Shown: positions 47,031 to 56,760, numbered from the stretch's first letter. The stretch is 64,000 bases of DNA from Actinomyces sp. oral taxon 897 (GCF_002999235.1 NZ_CP027236.1:2232001-2296000); one strand, 5' to 3'. The notes: generated by a model not told the origin, from the sequence alone. Made by a program: numbers and translations.

Positions 47031-47185
47031 GTAACAACGGTAAAGACCTAGCTACTCCGGTCGCACCCACCTCCGCGCCACCCTGTGGACAACCTGCCCG
47101 GGAGCGCTGCCTGTGTGCTGAGTGAGACCGCGGTACCACGCGGTTCCGGTATGACGCACGATTGCCAGGCGGCGGCGTCGGCACC

Positions 47186-48511
47186 TCACAGGATAATAAT
47201 GTCGGCGCCCTTCTCCACGCGCTCCAGCAGGAGGGAGTCCAGGACGCGCAGCGCCTCGGGGCTGACCAGGCCGCGGATGTCGGGCAGGAGGTAGACGGCC
47301 ACCTCGTGGGACAGCGCCCAGGTGAAGCCCACCAGGATCACCTCCTTCAGCCCCAGGGTCCGCACCGGCTGGTCCAGGCTCACGCCGCTGTAGGTGAAGA
47401 CCTCCAGGACCTTGGCGCGTGCCCGCGGGGAGGGCGCCAGGCCGCGGGCCTCGTCCATGGCCTCCAGGCAGACGGACACGGTGAAGGTGCTGGACAGGAC
47501 GTGACGCAGCCCCTCGCTCCGCAGACACCTCCACCCGCGGCGGATGAGGGCGCCGTCGCGCCGTACGGCCCTGCGCACGCTGGCCCACACCACCCGGCGC
47601 TCGGCCAGGCTCAGGTCACGGCCCAGCCCCAGGAGCTCGGCCTGGGGCGTGAGCAGGTCACGGGCGACGTGCCGCCACAGCCAGATCGCCACCACACCGA
47701 CGCAGGCTGACAGGACCTCCATGACGACCGTGGGCCAGGGGGACTCCACCTGCAGCGGCGTCACCCCGAACGCCAGGGGGGAGAACATGAGGAAGGCGAC
47801 CGTGGCGGAGGCCAGGCGCGCCGCCCTGACCGAGCGCAGCACCGCCCCGACGGCAAAGGCCAGGTACCCGGAGAAGGTGCCGATCTCACTGGTGGCGCTA
47901 CTGACCCACAGCCCGCCGCTCCACCCGTAGACCGCGTAGAACCTCACCGCTACGTGGTGGTGGAACCAGCGTGGTACCCGGACGTCGTGGACGGCGGTGA
48001 GGCCGTAGCGGTCGGCCAGCCAGCTGCCGACCACGACCCCCAGCAGCACGGAGAGCATGAGGAGGGCCTGGGCGACCTCCAGGCAGATGCCGGTGGTCAG
48101 GGCCGCCCCGGTCGGGCCGAGGCTGCCGGTGCGCACGGAGGTCCCCCGTGGGGCGGCGAGCTGGGCGCGCGTGTGCCGCAGGGTCAGGCCCACGCCCTGG
48201 AACAGGGCAATGCCCCCGGCCAGGGCGATAATCGCGAGGCGGGGCCGGGGCGTGAAGCAGGCGACCAGGGCCACGACGAGGCTGAGCAGCCAGTACAGAG
48301 CGAGTCGGCGCCGCTCGGCGTACAGGACGGTGACCAGGTACCAGCTCAGGGTGACCACGCGGGTGAGCCACATGTCGGTCTCGGTGCTGACCCGGGGACG
48401 CTCGGAGGGGGTCCCACGGGGCGCTGGCGAGCCAGCGGCCTGCCCGGCCCCGCCCGGCGTCGTACCATCCGGGTCCGGGCCGTCCGGGTCCGTACCGTCC
48501 GCGCTCACCAT
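47186..48511 (-). CDS. Polytopic membrane protein of unknown function
   Basis: The ATG at 48511 gives 441 residues. A Pro/Gly/Asp-rich N-terminus (about 45 residues) is followed by about eight membrane segments between residues 50 and 285. The cytoplasmic C-terminal part of about 150 residues contains ARGLAPSPRARAKVLEVF and YLLPDIRGLVSPEALRVLDSLLLER. I recognise no family. It is divergent from pepC with 44 bp between the start codons. Confidence 0.65.
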   Translation of the reverse strand: MVSADGTDPDGPDPDGTTPGGAGQAAGSPAPRGTPSERPRVSTETDMWLTRVVTLSWYLVTVLYAERRRLALYWLLSLVVALVACFTPRPRLAIIALAGGIALFQGVGLTLRHTRAQLAAPRGTSVRTGSLGPTGAALTTGICLEVAQALLMLSVLLGVVVGSWLADRYGLTAVHDVRVPRWFHHHVAVRFYAVYGWSGGLWVSSATSEIGTFSGYLAFAVGAVLRSVRAARLASATVAFLMFSPLAFGVTPLQVESPWPTVVMEVLSACVGVVAIWLWRHVARDLLTPQAELLGLGRDLSLAERRVVWASVRRAVRRDGALIRRGWRCLRSEGLRHVLSSTFTVSVCLEAMDEARGLAPSPRARAKVLEVFTYSGVSLDQPVRTLGLKEVILVGFTWALSHEVAVYLLPDIRGLVSPEALRVLDSLLLERVEKGADIIIL

Positions 48512-48555
48512 GGCACCAGGGTAGCCGCCACCGCCCGGACCACCACCGGGGCACA

Positions 48556-49944
48556 ATGTCCCCCATGACCCAGAACCTGAGCACCCCCCTGAGCAGCCAG
48601 TGGGTGGCCGACGCCGCCGCCTCCTTCCTGGCCGACCCCGCCGCCCGCCTGGCGGGCAACGCCGTGGCCACCACGGACGTGGAGACCGTCAGCCTGGACC
48701 GTGCGGTCCTGACCTCTATCGACTCCTCGGTCTCCGACCTCATCCCGGACGCGGCGATCACCGACCAGAAGCGCTCGGGCCGCTGCTGGGCCTTTGCCGG
48801 CCTGAACACCCTGCGGGCGGCCATGATCAAGGATCTGGGGCTGGAGGGCTTCTCCCTGAGCCAGAACTTCATCTACTTCCACGACAAGCTGGAGAAGGCC
48901 AACGCCTTCCTGAACCGCTTTACCGCGGACATGGTGGCCGGCCGGGACCTGGAGGACCGGGAGGTCGTCGCGGACCTGGCCTCCCCGGCCGGTGACGGCG
49001 GCTGGTGGCCGGAGTTCGCCCACCTGGTGGCCAAGTACGGCATGGTGCCCGCCTACGTCATGCCGGACACCCAGTCGGCCACGGACTCCCAGGCCATGAA
49101 CGACCACCTGGACACCCTCCTGCGGCGTGCGGCCCTGCGGATCCGGGCCGTCGTCGAGCCCGCCGGGGACGGCCCCGCCCGGGACACCGCCGCCCAGGAC
49201 GCCGCCGCCCAGGACGCCGCCGTCAGGGAGCTGCGGGAGGCCGCCATGGCGGACGTCTACCGGCTCCTGGCGATCCACCTGGGGACCCCGCCGAGCCGGT
49301 TCGTGTGGCAGTACCGCAACAAGGACAAGGCGTTCACCCGGGTGGGGACGATGACGCCGCGCGAGTTCGCCCGCAGGTACGCCCCGGACGTGGACGAGTT
49401 CGTGGTGGTGGTCCACGACCCGCGTCCGCAGATCCGGCAGGACACCCTCTACGCCATCGACCGCTCGGAGACGATGGTGGGCCAGGGGCCCCAGACGCAC
49501 GTGGCCGCGTCCCTGGAGGTCGTCAAGGCGGCCGCGGTGGCGGCCGTCCGGGACGGGGAGCCGGTGTGGTTCGCCTGCGACGTGGCCAAGCAGCGGGACA
49601 AGAAGGCCGGGGTGTGGGACGCCGCCCTGCACGACTACGAGGGCCTGTACGGCGTGGGGCTGTCCATGACCAAGGCCGAGCGGCTGGTGGCGCGCGAGTC
49701 CGCGCCCACGCACGCCATGTGCCTGACCGGCGTGGACCTGGTTGACGGCACCCCACGGCGCTGGCGGGTGGAGAACTCCTGGGGCGAGGAGACGGCGGAG
49801 AAGGGCTTCTGGACCATGAACGACTCCTGGTTCGACCAGTACGTCTACCAGGTGGTCGTGCGCGCCGACCGCCTGCCCCAGGCCACACGCTCCGCGCTGG
49901 AGGCCGAGCCGGTCCTGCTGCCCAGCTGGGACCCCATGGCCTGA
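48556..49944 (+). CDS. pepC: Aminopeptidase C / bleomycin hydrolase family
   Basis: 462 residues, the family's usual length; a second ATG lies at 48565. PepC is a cytoplasmic papain-fold cysteine peptidase that forms a hexameric barrel and removes N-terminal residues from peptides. The triad is visible: Cys77 in SGRCWAFAGLN, His386 in PTHAMCLTG and Asn407 in RVENSWG. An Ala/Asp-rich insertion (about 200-220) has a repeated AAQDA unit. Confidence 0.95.
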   Translation: MSPMTQNLSTPLSSQWVADAAASFLADPAARLAGNAVATTDVETVSLDRAVLTSIDSSVSDLIPDAAITDQKRSGRCWAFAGLNTLRAAMIKDLGLEGFSLSQNFIYFHDKLEKANAFLNRFTADMVAGRDLEDREVVADLASPAGDGGWWPEFAHLVAKYGMVPAYVMPDTQSATDSQAMNDHLDTLLRRAALRIRAVVEPAGDGPARDTAAQDAAAQDAAVRELREAAMADVYRLLAIHLGTPPSRFVWQYRNKDKAFTRVGTMTPREFARRYAPDVDEFVVVVHDPRPQIRQDTLYAIDRSETMVGQGPQTHVAASLEVVKAAAVAAVRDGEPVWFACDVAKQRDKKAGVWDAALHDYEGLYGVGLSMTKAERLVARESAPTHAMCLTGVDLVDGTPRRWRVENSWGEETAEKGFWTMNDSWFDQYVYQVVVRADRLPQATRSALEAEPVLLPSWDPMA

Positions 49945-49957
49945 GCCCGCCACCCCC

Positions 49958-50083
49958 GCGAGAACGGTACTTATTCGCCGTGAGAACGGTACTTGTTCCT
50001 CGCGAGAACGGTACTTGTTTGCCGTGAGAACGGTACTTGTTCCTCGCGAGAACGGTACTTGTTTGCCGTGAGAACGGATGTCG
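49958..50083 (+). repeat. 22-bp head-to-tail array, family B
   Basis: Six direct units start at 49958, 49980, 50002, 50024, 50046 and 50068 (exact 22-bp period) around GAGAACGGTACTTGTT. Units alternate between GTG- and GCG-beginning forms, so the array has a 44-bp super-period; the last unit is degenerate. It lies just after pepC. The remainder of 49945-50342 shows no gene. Confidence 0.88.
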
Positions 50084-50342
50084 CGTACAGGATCGGGTAC
50101 TGTGTGACCCCAGGTTGCACGACCTCTTGCAGGAGGCGCCCTGGGACCCTACGGGATCACGCGGATAGCTCAGGGTCGACGGCGTCGGCGGGCCACCTGC
50201 CCGACGCCGCCGACCTGTCCCCTCACCCGCGCACATCCCGGAAGCTAGGACCACCCAACACAACCAGGACACCCCAGACCACATCTACCAGCACAACCCA
50301 GCCTCGTAGCGGGCAATCAGGCCCGCCTCGGCCAGACCACGC

Positions 50343-50624
50343 CTACCCGAGCATGGCCCGGAGCTGGACGACGTAGTCCTCGAAGGCACGCCGCCCCTGA
50401 GTGGTCAGGCTGAGGTAGGTGGCGGAGGTCCGTCCCCTGAAGGTCTTGTTGACCCTGACGTACCCCGCCCCCTCCAGCTTGCTCAGGTGGGTGGAGAGGT
50501 TGCCGGCGGTCATGTCAAGGGTGGAGCGCAGGCGGGGGAAGGAGAGCTCGTCGCCCCTGGCGAGGGCCGCCAGGGTGGCCATAATCCGCAGCCTGGCCTG
50601 GGCGTGGATAACGGGGTCCAGCAT
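50343..50624 (-). CDS. Small winged-helix transcriptional regulator
   Basis: The ATG overlaps the stop of the upstream membrane-protein gene; 93 residues. It is a compact MarR/PadR-like winged helix of the HTH_27 type: RLRIMATLAALARG, then LSFPRLRSTLDMTAGNLSTHLSKLEGAGYV as HTH, and the wing KTFRGRTSATYLSLT. Such regulators are often paired with small membrane proteins and repress their own operon. Two GGTTTG/CAAACC palindromes upstream of the operon are likely sites. Confidence 0.88.
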   Translation of the reverse strand: MLDPVIHAQARLRIMATLAALARGDELSFPRLRSTLDMTAGNLSTHLSKLEGAGYVRVNKTFRGRTSATYLSLTTQGRRAFEDYVVQLRAMLG

Positions 50625-51265
50625 TATCGCACCGCCTTGCGCATCGCGAGCTGGACCAGCCCCACCGCCAGCAGACCACCGCCGCCCAGGACGGCCATGA
50701 CCCACCAGGCGGCGGGCGTGCCCACAATGGTGGCCAGGGCGGTCACCGCGAGGATCCAGGCGCCGGTCCAGGCCAGGGCGGTCTCCTCCCAGAGCATGGC
50801 GCTGGCCATGTAGATGGTTCCCACCACCAGGCAGGGGATGCCCGAGCTCAGGAGCCTCAGGAGCTCGTGGGCCTGCTCGGTGCCAATGTCGGACAGGACC
50901 GTCCCAGCCCGACCCAGCAGGACGGTGACCAGGCCCATGGCGGCGAGCCAGGTCGCCCCGTAGACGCTACCGGTTCGGGAGGTGGTGCCCCGGATCCCGC
51001 GCGCCCCCAGGGTGACGACGACGGCGGTCACGATGACGGCGGCCATCAGGCAGCCGCCCAGGACGGCCTGGCCCGCCCCCAGGGCCAGGCTGACGTAGCC
51101 CACGACCCAGGCCAGGCCCCAGGCGATGAGAATGAGGTCGCTGCGCACCACGACGGCCTGGCGCTGCGTCCTAATGGTGGCCAGGGCGGCGGCCGGGTCA
51201 AGGCCCCCGGTCTCAGGTGAGGACGCAGGCGAGGACGTACCGGCAGAGGCGCTTGCAGTGGTCAT
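50624..51265 (-). CDS. Six-helix membrane protein in the winged-helix regulator operon
   Basis: 213 residues. After a polar Ser/Thr-rich tail of about 40 residues there are about six membrane segments (for example LILIAWGLAWVVGYVSLALG and IPCLVVGTIYMASAMLW). There is no recognised catalytic motif. It is the first gene of a two-gene operon with the regulator and may be its signal-transducing or transport partner. Confidence 0.75.
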   Translation of the reverse strand: MTTASASAGTSSPASSPETGGLDPAAALATIRTQRQAVVVRSDLILIAWGLAWVVGYVSLALGAGQAVLGGCLMAAVIVTAVVVTLGARGIRGTTSRTGSVYGATWLAAMGLVTVLLGRAGTVLSDIGTEQAHELLRLLSSGIPCLVVGTIYMASAMLWEETALAWTGAWILAVTALATIVGTPAAWWVMAVLGGGGLLAVGLVQLAMRKAVR

Positions 51266-51298
51266 GGTCGGACTCCTTAGGTCTTGACTTCAGATCGA

Positions 51299-51357
51299 TT
51301 TGTGTTGCAAACCTACTCCAGGGTACAGCCGGTCGGTTTGTTCTGCAAACCGACCGG
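51299..51357 (-). promoter_or_regulatory. Two related palindromes, probable operator of the winged-helix operon
   Basis: CCGGTCGGTTTG and CAAACCGACCGG are 12-bp arms around TTCTG (51329-51357). A shorter copy TTTG-TGTTG-CAAACC lies at 51299-51313. Both fit TTTG-N5-CAAACC with centres 38 bp apart, just upstream of the membrane-protein start at 51265. Confidence 0.65.
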
Positions 51358-51440
51358 GGCGCCCGCCGTCGGCCAGCGCTCGCCGTCGGCCGGCCACCGC
51401 CAGGGACGCAGCCTTGCCTCCAGAACGCGCCCCGGCCTCG

Positions 51441-51543
51441 CGAACGTACCCCGGTCGCCGCGGACGTACCCTGACCGCCGGGAACGTACCTTAGTCTTCG
51501 GCAACGTACCCTAGACGTACGTCCCCAATGACTAAGGTACGTC
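51441..51543 (+). repeat. 20-bp intergenic array, family A, copy 3
   Basis: Four direct units with exact 20-bp period start at 51441, 51461, 51481 and 51501, followed by an inverted unit (ACTAAGGTACGTC) ending at 51543. The two units nearest the inverted one keep the ACGTACCYTAG core; the outer ones drift. Confidence 0.88.
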
Positions 51544-51597
51544 TCCGAGGCAGGAACCTGTCCCTTGGGGGCCGACGGCGCCCGTCCACACCCACCC

Positions 51598-52419
51598 CTA
51601 CTTCACGGCACCCGAGGTGATCCCCGAGATAATCTGCCTCTGGAACACCGTGAAGAGCAGCACCAGCGGAGCGCTCATGAGGAGGACGTAGGTGAAGATG
51701 AGGTGCCAGTTGTTCAGGTGCACCCCTGCGCTCGCCACCGCGAAGAGGTTGAGAGGCAGGGTGTCCACGCGCCCGCCCACCACGAAGAAGGCGTAGAAGA
51801 CGTCGTTCCACACGTACAGGCTGATGAGGATGGTGGCCGTGGCCAGGACCGGCCGCAGGAGCGGCAGGATAATGGTGAGGAAGACCCGCAGCGGCCCGGC
51901 GCCGTCGATCCGGGCCGCCTCCTCCAGCGAGACCGGAACGGTGCGTACAAAGCCTGTGACAAAGAAGATGACCGTGGACAGGTACATGCCCACGTAGGCA
52001 CAGATCATGCCCACCGCGGTCCCGGCCAGGCCCAGCTGCCGCAGCAGGAGCACCAGGGTCACCACGGCCGGCGGCAGGATGATCCCGCAGATGCCGACGG
52101 CGTAGACCACGGCCGCTAGCCGTCCCGAGCGGCGCGCCAGCACCTAGGACGCCATGGACCCCAGGACGAGCACGAGCGCCACGGAAGGCACCAGGAGCAG
52201 CAGGCTGCCGATAAAGGCCGCCCCGATGTGGGAACGGGAGACGACCTCGGCGACGTTGTCCCACAGCTGCCAGTCAGAGGGCAGGGAGAGGTCCGGGCTG
52301 AGGGCCTCGGCCTGCGACTTGCCCGCGGTGACCAGGACCGTCCACAGCAGCACCCCCACCAGGACGGCCGCCAGGAGCACCGCGGCCACGGGCTGGATCC
52401 CACGCTTGAGGCGGTTCAT
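51598..52419 (-). pseudogene. Carbohydrate ABC permease (MalG-like) with in-frame stop
   Basis: The frame starts at 52419 (MNRLKRGIQPVAAVLLAAVL) and would give about 273 residues, but an amber codon at 52144-52146 interrupts it after GSMAS. The frame continues without shift as VLARRSGRLAAVVYAVG, and the EAA loop EEAARIDGAGPLRVFLTIILP is intact. A single nonsense mutation (or a sequencing error) explains this. It belongs to the decayed sugar transport operon. Confidence 0.85.
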
Positions 52420-52506
52420 GCCATGTTCCTCTCTCGACGACGGAGCATCCCGATGACGGGGAAGGCCAGGAGGACCACGGCCAGGAGGAGGCCCACCACT
52501 CCCCGC
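52416..52506 (-). pseudogene. Remnant of MalF-like ABC permease C-terminus
   Basis: Only the last about 27 residues remain (VVGLLLAVVLLAFPVIG, then MLRRRERNMA), the usual end of a first sugar permease. The stop overlaps the start of the second permease (ATGA), as in intact operons. The rest of the gene is missing and the remnant is joined directly to the binding-protein gene. Confidence 0.75.
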
Positions 52507-53143
52507 CCATCTCGTAGAAGGGGGTGACGCCCTTGGCCTTGAGGGAGCGCGCCGTGGTGAGGAGCTCCTCGAAGCTCTTGGGGACCGTGACGCCGTTGGC
52601 CTCGAAGACCTTCTTGTTGTACCAGACGCCCATGACGGAGGGGGCGGAGACGAAGGCGGCGTAGCGCTTCCCCTCCAGGGTGCCTCCGGCGCCCAGGACG
52701 CTGGCGTCGGTGGTGGCCTCCCAGGGGGCGCCGTCCAGGGGCTGGAGACGCTCCTTGGCGCCCAGGCTCAGCAGCTGGGAGGTGGTGGGCTGCCACATGG
52801 CCAGGTCGGGCAGGTCCCCGGTGGCGACCTTGGTCTGGACGCCCTGCTCGTAGGGGTCGGGGATGGTGACGATGGAGACCTTCGCACCGGTGGCCTCCTG
52901 GAAGGCCTTGACCACGTTCTGGGGGATCTTGGCGGAGGACTGGGCGGCCCAGAAGGTGAGCTCGACGCCGTCGAGCTTGTCGGTGGCGGAGGGCCAGGAG
53001 GCCGGGCCGGACTGGGTCGTGGTCTCGCTGCCGGGGTCGGAGCAGGAGGCGAGGGCCAGGGCGCCCACGAGGGAGGTGGCCAGGGCCAGGGAGGTACGCC
53101 GGGTGACGGGGGTGGTCAGGGCGGTGAGAGGGGTGCGGTTCAT
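52500..53143 (-). pseudogene. Truncated sugar-binding lipoprotein of ABC transporter
   Basis: The ATG at 53143 follows GGAG. The visible part is a lipoprotein signal (LVGALALASCS, Cys about 34) and the N-terminal half of an extracellular solute-binding protein (ELTFWAAQSSAKIPQNVVKAF; VMGVWYNKKVFEANGVTVPKSFEELL). Homology ends near VTPFYEMGGEWW. The frame then reads out of phase into the permease remnant, so an internal deletion of roughly 1.5 kb has fused the two genes. Confidence 0.8.
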
Positions 53144-53156
53144 GAGGTTTCTCCAT

Positions 53157-54545
53157 TCATGCGGCGTCATTGACGCAGTGGTGGGACCGGACCAGGTAGA
53201 CCCGGGCAGTGGGGTGGGTGGTGCCTGCGCCGGCTGGGACGGCGAGGTGTAGGCCGTCGTCACCGGGCTCGACGTGCAGGCCGGGGTCGGGGACGAGGGC
53301 GCGGGGCGGGTAGACCTGCTCGACGGCGCACCCCGCCAGGGAGGGCAGGTGGAGCTCCGGGGTCCGGGGTCCCAGGCCGGGGCGGTGCCACACGAGGAGG
53401 AGTCCCTCGCGCCCGCCCTGGGTGGTGGCCCGGGCGGCCACCACCCAGGGGTCGTTCCAGCCGGCCACGTCCGCGGGCCACCAGGGGACGTCCTGGCACA
53501 GGTGGGTGCGCAGGTCCTTGGCCAGGTCGGTGGCGGCGCGCACGAGGGCTGCCTGGTGGGCGCTCATGCGGTCCAGGTGCCCTGAGAGGTAGAGGGATCC
53601 GGCCAGGGAGGTGACCAGGGTGTAGACGATCTCCTCGTCACTCATCCCCGGCTGCGGGTAGCCCCAGCTGGCGGCCTGCTCGGGCAGCACGGCCAGGGGG
53701 GCGTTGGCGGCCACGGGCGGGTAGCGCAAGGGGTCCTGGAGGTCGGAGGTGGACTGGAGGCGGGCGGAGGCCAGGAGGGCGTAGTCCGTGCTCATGCCGC
53801 CCGAGGCGCAGTTCTCCACCACCAGGTCCGGGTGGCGCCGCCCCAGGTCGGCCAGCCACCGCGCCCAGGCCCGGGAGTGCTCCATGAGGGCGTCCCCGGC
53901 GGAGTCGGCCCCGGCGTCCGGGCCGGTGCCCACGGAGTAGTTGTCGTCCACCTTGAGGTAGCCGATGCCGTAGCCGACCATACGGTCCACGACGGCGTCG
54001 AGGTGGTCCCGCGCGGCGGGGTGGCGCATGTCCAGGCGCAGGCGGCCCTGCTCCACGAGGAGCTGGCCGTCGCGGCGCATGAGGGCCTCCTCGGGGAGGT
54101 CTCGGGCTAGGGGGCTGCGCACCCCGACGGCGAGGGGCTCGATCCACAGGCCCGGCACCATGCCCTCAGCCCGGATGAGGTCCAGGGTGGCCCTCAGGCC
54201 GTGGGGGAAGCGCCGGGCGGAGGGCTCCCAGGCGCCGACGGCGTCCCACCAGGCCCCGTCCTCCTCGTCGGAGTGCCAGCCGTCGTCGATGCAGTAGACC
54301 TCCGCGCCAGCCCGGGCGGCGGCGGGCACCAGGGTGGCCAGGCGCTCCTCCGTGGGGTCGGCCATGAGGGTGTTCATGTAGTCGTTGAAGACGACGGGCG
54401 CGGGCGCGGTGGTCGGTGCCGTGCGCTCACGCAGGGCCCGGCGGTAGGCGGTGAGCCCGGCGACGGCGCCCTGCCAGCCGGCGTCGGACAGGACGAGGGC
54501 GGCGGTGGGGGTGACGACCTCCTCGCCGGGGCGGAGGGTACGCAT
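53157..54545 (-). pseudogene. GH36 alpha-galactosidase lacking its N-terminal domain
   Basis: 462 residues from ATG 54545, against about 700 in intact GH36 enzymes. The catalytic barrel is present: CIDDGWHSDEEDG, GLWIEPLAVG, nucleophile Asp200 in YLKVDDN, and ENCASGGMSTD with acid/base Asp268 in STSD. Upstream in frame the codons read LAGCQHGW, which still fits the family, but the N-terminal beta-sandwich is missing. A good ribosome site and ATG at 54690 now lead into another frame. I infer an internal deletion with frameshift. Activity of the remaining barrel is doubtful but not excluded. Confidence 0.75.
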
Positions 54546-54780
54546 CCAGCCGTGCTGGCAGCCGGCCAGGGCCCAGGGGGCGGGTGGCGGGCGCCGGGGC
54601 AGGCGGTCCGGGCCTGGCGGGGGCGTCCCCGCCGTCTGGGCGGGCAGGCGGTCCGGGCGTGGCGGACACGGGCGCAGTCATCGCAGTCATGGAGACCTCC
54701 AGGACGAGGTGACCCACACCGGCCCCCTCTTGACGGTGCCACCTACCGTAGATAGGGGCCGGACAGCCTGTCTACAACCT

Positions 54781-54798
54781 GTGAAACGCCTGTTTCAC
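54781..54798. promoter_or_regulatory. Palindrome, candidate LacI-family operator
   Basis: GTGAAAC and GTTTCAC are perfect 7-bp arms around GCCT, between the divergent GH36 and GH16 genes. LacI-family regulators bind such palindromes and a (broken) LacI gene is nearby. The remainder of the gap 54546-54880 contains the 5' debris of the GH36 gene. Confidence 0.5.
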
Positions 54799-54880
54799 GC
54801 ACTCCCGCGGCCCTCTTCCCTGCGCGTCCGGCAGAGCCTAGTCTGCACCTACCACCGGCCCGTGCGAAGGAGCATGAACG

Positions 54881-56440
54881 ATGACGCTGACCCGACGTAA
54901 CGCCATCCTGTCCGCGGCGACCCTGACCGGCCTGCCTCTTCTCCTGCCCTCCCAGGCCCGTGCGCAGGAGGTGGGGGCGGGGGCCACCGACGTCAACCTG
55001 GAGGAGTGGACCCTCATTGACTCCCTCAGCGACAGCTTCGACACCCCCCTGGACCCCTCACGCTGGCACAAGGGGCTGTGGTACCCGGCCTCCGGCGTCG
55101 GGGCCTTCCGTGACGAGAACGCCGAGGCCTCCGACGGCGTCCTGCACCTGTGGGCCCGGGCCGAGCGCCACGAGGGCAGGGACCACACCTTCGGTGCCGT
55201 GGAGTCGGTCTTCGACACCCCCGGCGTGCGCAGCTACGTGGAGGTCCGCGCCAGGGCACTGCCCTCGGCCGCCCACGTGCTCTCAGCGGTCTGGCTCCAG
55301 TCCTCCAACCTCGACGGCCAGAACGCGCTGGCAGCCGACCCGAACCCGGAGATCGACGTCCAGGAGACCTTCGACTTCCACGCCATGACCTCCGCCACGC
55401 ACATCTGGCCGGGCAATACCGAGGCCGACCACAGGTCCTTCGGCGGGCACACCTACGCCAGCGCCGAGGACGTCTCCGCGGACTACCACCTCTACGGCGT
55501 CGAGCGCCGGGAGGGGGAGGTGCTCCTCTACTGGGACCGCCACCTGGCCTGGCGTCTGCCCGCCCCCGACCCCTCCCTGTGGCGCATGTCCCGGCACGTG
55601 GTCCTCAGCCTGGAGGGGCACCTGGGCCGCGCCCACGACCCCGCCCTGCCGGCCTCCTTCGACATCGACTACGTCCACACCTACTACCGCACCCCCGCCC
55701 AGGTGCAGCCCGACGGCGACGTCCGCGTCCTCGACCCGCAGGGCCGGGCTCTGACCCTGGGGAGCGGGGGCGTCACGCTGAGCACCTCCACCGGCGAGGA
55801 CACCCACTGGCACCTACGTCGCCAGGACGACCTCACCTACGTCCTCAGCTCGCCGTCGGGGGCCGTGCTGGGGGCGGCCTCGGCGAACGGCTACGCGGGC
55901 GGGGGCCTGGTGGCCACCGCGGCAGCGGGCACCGGGACGGACATTGCGGGCAGCCGGTACCGGTGGCACGTCCTGTCGGTGGAGGGCGGGGTGCGTATGC
56001 GCTCCAAGCTCAGCGGCCTGGCCCTGTCCTCCGGGAACGGCCGGCCCGTCACCGGGGAGGAGGAGCAGGCGACGACGTGGAGGATCGAGGCCCTCAGCCC
56101 CCAGCAGGAGGAGCTCCCGTCGTTCGTGGCCGCCCAGAAGGACAACCCGCGGGCCACCATCCTGCGCGGCGACTGGGACGGGGACGGCACCGTGTCCTAC
56201 GCGGTCCGGCTGGGGAGCCGCGTGGTCTTCTACAACGAGAACCGCACTCACGCCCCCGTGGTGGCCGCGGTGTCCCTGGGGAGGCCCAGCGACGCCGTCC
56301 ACGTCGGCGACTGGGACGGGGACGGCCGCGACACCCTGGCCCTCCAGCGCGGGCAGCGTGTCCTGCTCCAGACAGACCTGTCCTCCTCGGCCACCACCGA
56401 GGGCAACCTCGCCGACCTCGACAAGGTGCGCAGGCAGTAG
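54881..56440 (+). CDS. Secreted GH16-family glycoside hydrolase with FG-GAP-like repeats
   Basis: The ATG at 54881 follows AAGGAGC; 519 residues. A Tat-type signal peptide (TRRNAILSAATLTG, cleavage near ARAQE) leads to a GH16 domain (about 45-270) with the catalytic signature EIDVQE: nucleophile Glu157, Asp159 and acid/base Glu162. A middle beta-rich domain (about 275-410) may bind carbohydrate. Two calcium-binding FG-GAP-like units GDWDGDG lie near 430 and 470. GH16 enzymes cut beta-glucans or galactans; the substrate here is unknown, but the location beside an alpha-galactosidase suggests a galactose-containing polymer. Confidence 0.88.
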   Translation: MTLTRRNAILSAATLTGLPLLLPSQARAQEVGAGATDVNLEEWTLIDSLSDSFDTPLDPSRWHKGLWYPASGVGAFRDENAEASDGVLHLWARAERHEGRDHTFGAVESVFDTPGVRSYVEVRARALPSAAHVLSAVWLQSSNLDGQNALAADPNPEIDVQETFDFHAMTSATHIWPGNTEADHRSFGGHTYASAEDVSADYHLYGVERREGEVLLYWDRHLAWRLPAPDPSLWRMSRHVVLSLEGHLGRAHDPALPASFDIDYVHTYYRTPAQVQPDGDVRVLDPQGRALTLGSGGVTLSTSTGEDTHWHLRRQDDLTYVLSSPSGAVLGAASANGYAGGGLVATAAAGTGTDIAGSRYRWHVLSVEGGVRMRSKLSGLALSSGNGRPVTGEEEQATTWRIEALSPQQEELPSFVAAQKDNPRATILRGDWDGDGTVSYAVRLGSRVVFYNENRTHAPVVAAVSLGRPSDAVHVGDWDGDGRDTLALQRGQRVLLQTDLSSSATTEGNLADLDKVRRQ

Positions 56441-56468
56441 GGGCGCCGGGGCCGGGGCCAGCGGCACC

Positions 56469-56760
56469 GTTCCACGTGGAACAGCCGGAACAGCGGCTGC
56501 CCATCCATCCCAGCTGTAACTGAGCGCAGGCAGTAGGGTGCCGGGCCGGGGCCGGGCCGTGGGCTCGGTCCCCACAGGTAGCTCCCGAGCACAGGCAGCA
56601 GGCACGCGGGACCGAGACGGCCTCGGTGTGGGCGGGCCTGCGCACAGGCAGCAGGCACGCCGGGCCAGGACCGAGCCCAGCGGCACCGTTCCACGTGGAA
56701 CAGCCAGAACAGCGGCCGCCTACGGGGCGGTGGGCACGCCAGCCCCGTTCCACGTGAAAC
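56469..56760. other. Three parS-like CACGTG palindromes in a repeat-rich gap
   Basis: GTTCCACGTGGAAC occurs at 56469-56482 and 56688-56701, and GTTCCACGTGAAAC at 56747-56760. They differ by one or two bases from the actinobacterial parS core GTTTCACGTGAAAC. The first two lie within an almost identical segment of about 38 bp, so duplication also contributed. The gap 56441-56849 contains no gene. Confidence 0.55.

Noticed and set aside
50100..50200. Possible tRNA (GCGGATAGCTCAGG-like segment)
   Set aside because: No acceptor stem, anticodon arm or T-loop could be folded around it.
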